Part shown: piece by piece, positions 55,389 to 56,998 of the stretch | Layout: each line of letters begins with the position of its first letter | Numbering within the stretch: the stretch's first letter is position 1 | Origin: an uncultured Methylococcaceae bacterium | GTDB taxonomy: Bacteria; Pseudomonadota; Gammaproteobacteria; Methylococcales; Methylomonadaceae | Assembly (NCBI GenBank): GCA_903945375.1 | Contig: CAJAVP010000030.1 | Location: forward strand, 1 to 56,998 | Length of the DNA stretch: 56,998 bases | Reading direction: 5' to 3' | Position numbers and translations under genes: made by a program | The notes under the pieces: generated by a model | Database searches by the model: none | What the model was told of the DNA's origin: nothing | The model's input: only the letters and a program-made list of their open reading frames with translations

Positions 55389-56843
55389 TCAAATACCTTG
55401 ATAAAGTTCAAGATATTGCTCTGCACTGCGTTGCCACGAAAAATCTTTCTTCATCGCATCGACTTGCATATTATCCCAAGCTTCGCGGTTAGTGTATAAC
55501 AGCATGGTTCGTTTTATGGCTTCCATCAAAGAACCCGCACTCGCTTCGTTAAACACAACGCCAGTTGCCGTACTTTGAGCAATGGTCTCAGGTATCGCAT
55601 CAATGACCGTATCGGCTAAGCCGCCGGTTTTTCTAACAATTGGAATCGTGCCGTAGCGCTGACTATACATTTGATTTAAACCACACGGCTCAAAACGAGA
55701 AGGCATTAAGAAAATATCCGCGCCGGCTTCAATCGCATGCGCTAAACCTTCATCATAACCGATGGTCAAAGCCATTTTATCTGGGTGTAATAATGCCAAT
55801 TCTTGCAGTTGCTGTTCAAAATCTTTCTCGCCAGCACCCAACAAAATAAACTGCATCGACATCGACATCATCTCTGGTAAACAGTCAATGACCATATCAA
55901 TGCCTTTTTGTTCAACCAAGCGGCTAATCAAGGCAACCACCGGCACTTTAGCATTAACTGGCAGTCCCAATTTTTTCTGTAACTTGGTTTTATTTTGCGT
56001 TTTCTTAGTTAGCGTCGTCGCATTGAATTTCGGGTTGATATAAGCATCCGTTTCCGGATTCCATTGATCCATATCAATGCCATTGATAATACCAACCAAA
56101 ACATCTTTTCTATGCGTCAATAAGCCTTCCAGACCATAACCAAATTCCGGTGTCTGAATTTCCAGCGCGTACGTAGGACTGACGGTAGTAACACGATCCG
56201 CATACACCAAACCGCCCTTAATAAACGACAACATATGGTTAAACTCAACTCCATCCGGATGCCATAATTGCCCGGGTAGATTGATAGCAACCACTTGATC
56301 CGCTGGAAAAATACCTTGATAAGCCATGTTATGAATGGTAAACACGGTCGCGGGTCGATCGTGTTCTAGCGACAACAACGCAGGCACTAAGCCGGTTTGC
56401 CAATCGTTACAATGCACAATGTCTGCTTTCCAATCTTGATTAATTCGATCCATTGCACAAATCACCGCAACACGACAAAACAAGGCAAAACGCTCGGCAT
56501 TATTGGGCCACGCATTACCTTGTTCATCAGTGTAAGGATTACCCGGATAATTAAAAAATTCCGCACAATCAACTAACCAGACAATGACCTGACTGTCTGG
56601 CATACGGGTTTCCAGTAAATTGACATCGCGGTTATCAATACGCACCGTGCAAAGGAAACGAACCGGCCCATTAGTTTTTAAGGCTTGATAATTGGGCATA
56701 ATTAAACGAATGTCTTGCGACAATTCCGCCAAGGCTTTCGGCAAGCTACCCGACACATCTGCCAAACCACCCGTTTTAATCAACGGATGCGCTTCGCTGG
56801 TTACAAAAAGAATTTTTTTCTTAATTTTTTCTATCTTTGCCAT
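55389..56843 (-). CDS. glgA: Glycogen synthase
   Basis: GlgA is a GT5 synthase that extends alpha-1,4-glucan from ADP-glucose. The KTGGLADVSGSLP motif of the nucleotide site is at the N terminus, and the second Rossmann half carries SRLVEQKGIDMVIDCLPEM and the catalytic region PSRFEPCGLNQMY with RKTGGLADTVID. Length 484 matches. AAGGA precedes the ATG, and the glgB end lies just upstream. Confidence 0.97.
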   Translation of the reverse strand: MAKIEKIKKKILFVTSEAHPLIKTGGLADVSGSLPKALAELSQDIRLIMPNYQALKTNGPVRFLCTVRIDNRDVNLLETRMPDSQVIVWLVDCAEFFNYPGNPYTDEQGNAWPNNAERFALFCRVAVICAMDRINQDWKADIVHCNDWQTGLVPALLSLEHDRPATVFTIHNMAYQGIFPADQVVAINLPGQLWHPDGVEFNHMLSFIKGGLVYADRVTTVSPTYALEIQTPEFGYGLEGLLTHRKDVLVGIINGIDMDQWNPETDAYINPKFNATTLTKKTQNKTKLQKKLGLPVNAKVPVVALISRLVEQKGIDMVIDCLPEMMSMSMQFILLGAGEKDFEQQLQELALLHPDKMALTIGYDEGLAHAIEAGADIFLMPSRFEPCGLNQMYSQRYGTIPIVRKTGGLADTVIDAIPETIAQSTATGVVFNEASAGSLMEAIKRTMLLYTNREAWDNMQVDAMKKDFSWQRSAEQYLELYQGI

Positions 56844-56846
56844 TTT

Positions 56847-56998
56847 TTATCCTTGAGCCGTAACCTTCAACACCAACGCGCCCAATGGTGGCAAGGTCAG
56901 CCAGATGGAGTGCGGGAGGTTCATCCACGGCATAGGTTGTGCCCATACAGAGGCATTGCCGATGTTGCTGCCGTCGTAGTAACTGGAGTCGGAGTTTA
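56847..56998 (-). CDS. glgB: 1,4-alpha-glucan branching enzyme GlgB, C-terminal fragment
   Basis: Only the last 49 codons are inside the window; the gene continues beyond the right edge. They read SDSSYYDGSNIGNASVWA and end in LTLPPLGALVLKVTAQG, which is the all-beta C-terminal domain of GlgB. It precedes glgA by three bases, so the two form a glycogen operon. Confidence 0.85.
   Translation of the reverse strand, partial: NSDSSYYDGSNIGNASVWAQPMPWMNLPHSIWLTLPPLGALVLKVTAQG

Noticed and set aside
1-56998. CRISPR arrays, tRNA or rRNA genes, toxin-antitoxin or phage modules
   Set aside because: I looked for regular spaced repeats, cloverleaf-type sequences and typical phage or toxin families and saw none; small tRNAs could be missed without a scan.

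Overview
The window looks like chromosomal DNA from an AT-leaning gammaproteobacterium, most likely a Methylococcales methanotroph or methylotroph. The evidence is the gammaproteobacterial gene order (kdsD-kdsC-lptC-lptA-lptB-rpoN-hpf-rapZ, bamA-skp-fabZ-lpxA-rnhB, aroK-aroB-damX, rpoZ-spoT), a MoxJ/XoxJ-like quinoprotein-dehydrogenase-associated binding protein, and a membrane-anchored copper oxidase pair of the kind known from nitrifiers and methanotrophs. The taxon is an inference; no rRNA or tRNA gene is present. Most genes are housekeeping and lie on the minus strand.

Layout: 1-1736 is a degraded region holding an N-terminally truncated Ig-like secreted protein, an RTX-protein C-terminal remnant, a MITE-like 145-bp element and a large palindromic repeat. 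1737-6559 carries uvrB, an orphan hypE, the MoxJ-like protein and rapZ, continuing into the hpf-rpoN-lptBAC-kdsCD envelope and sigma-54 operon up to 11878. 12420-16653 holds a Tat-exported DUF882 peptidase-like protein, a QEGLA/DUF1704 metallopeptidase-like protein, an HD-GYP protein and a small esterase. 16776-21190 holds a truncated DUF411 gene, hemE, a DamX-like AAA/SPOR protein, aroB and aroK. 21545-23009 holds a TauE/SafE permease convergent with pgl. 23087-28962 is the outer-membrane biogenesis cluster rnhB-lpxA-fabZ-skp-bamA, then epmA and efp, pyrD and thiO. 32218 is a His-rich outer-membrane barrel protein on the plus strand. 33265-40343 holds amiC-tsaE-nnrDE-pmbA-spoT-rpoZ. 40464-42885 holds pgk, a thioredoxin-like protein and DedA. 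43025-46782 is pgaD-pgaC-pgaB for exopolysaccharide. 46924-49226 is a multicopper oxidase and cupredoxin pair. Then come rpmE, exodeoxyribonuclease III, a PD-(D/E)XK-like protein, a DUF2066 protein, a secretin-like and large secreted protein pair, glgA and the end of glgB.

Functionally, much of the window builds the Gram-negative envelope: Kdo synthesis and LPS transport, lipid A start, BAM assembly, peptidoglycan amidase and PNAG-type polysaccharide. It also carries stringent response and translation factors (SpoT, omega subunit, EF-P with its EpmA ligase, HPF, L31, TsaE). The least ordinary items are the copper oxidase/cupredoxin pair, the bacterial DUF1704 protein, the secretin-like/secreted protein pair beside the glycogen genes, and a 19-bp repeat end that sits at three separate gene-truncation joints.
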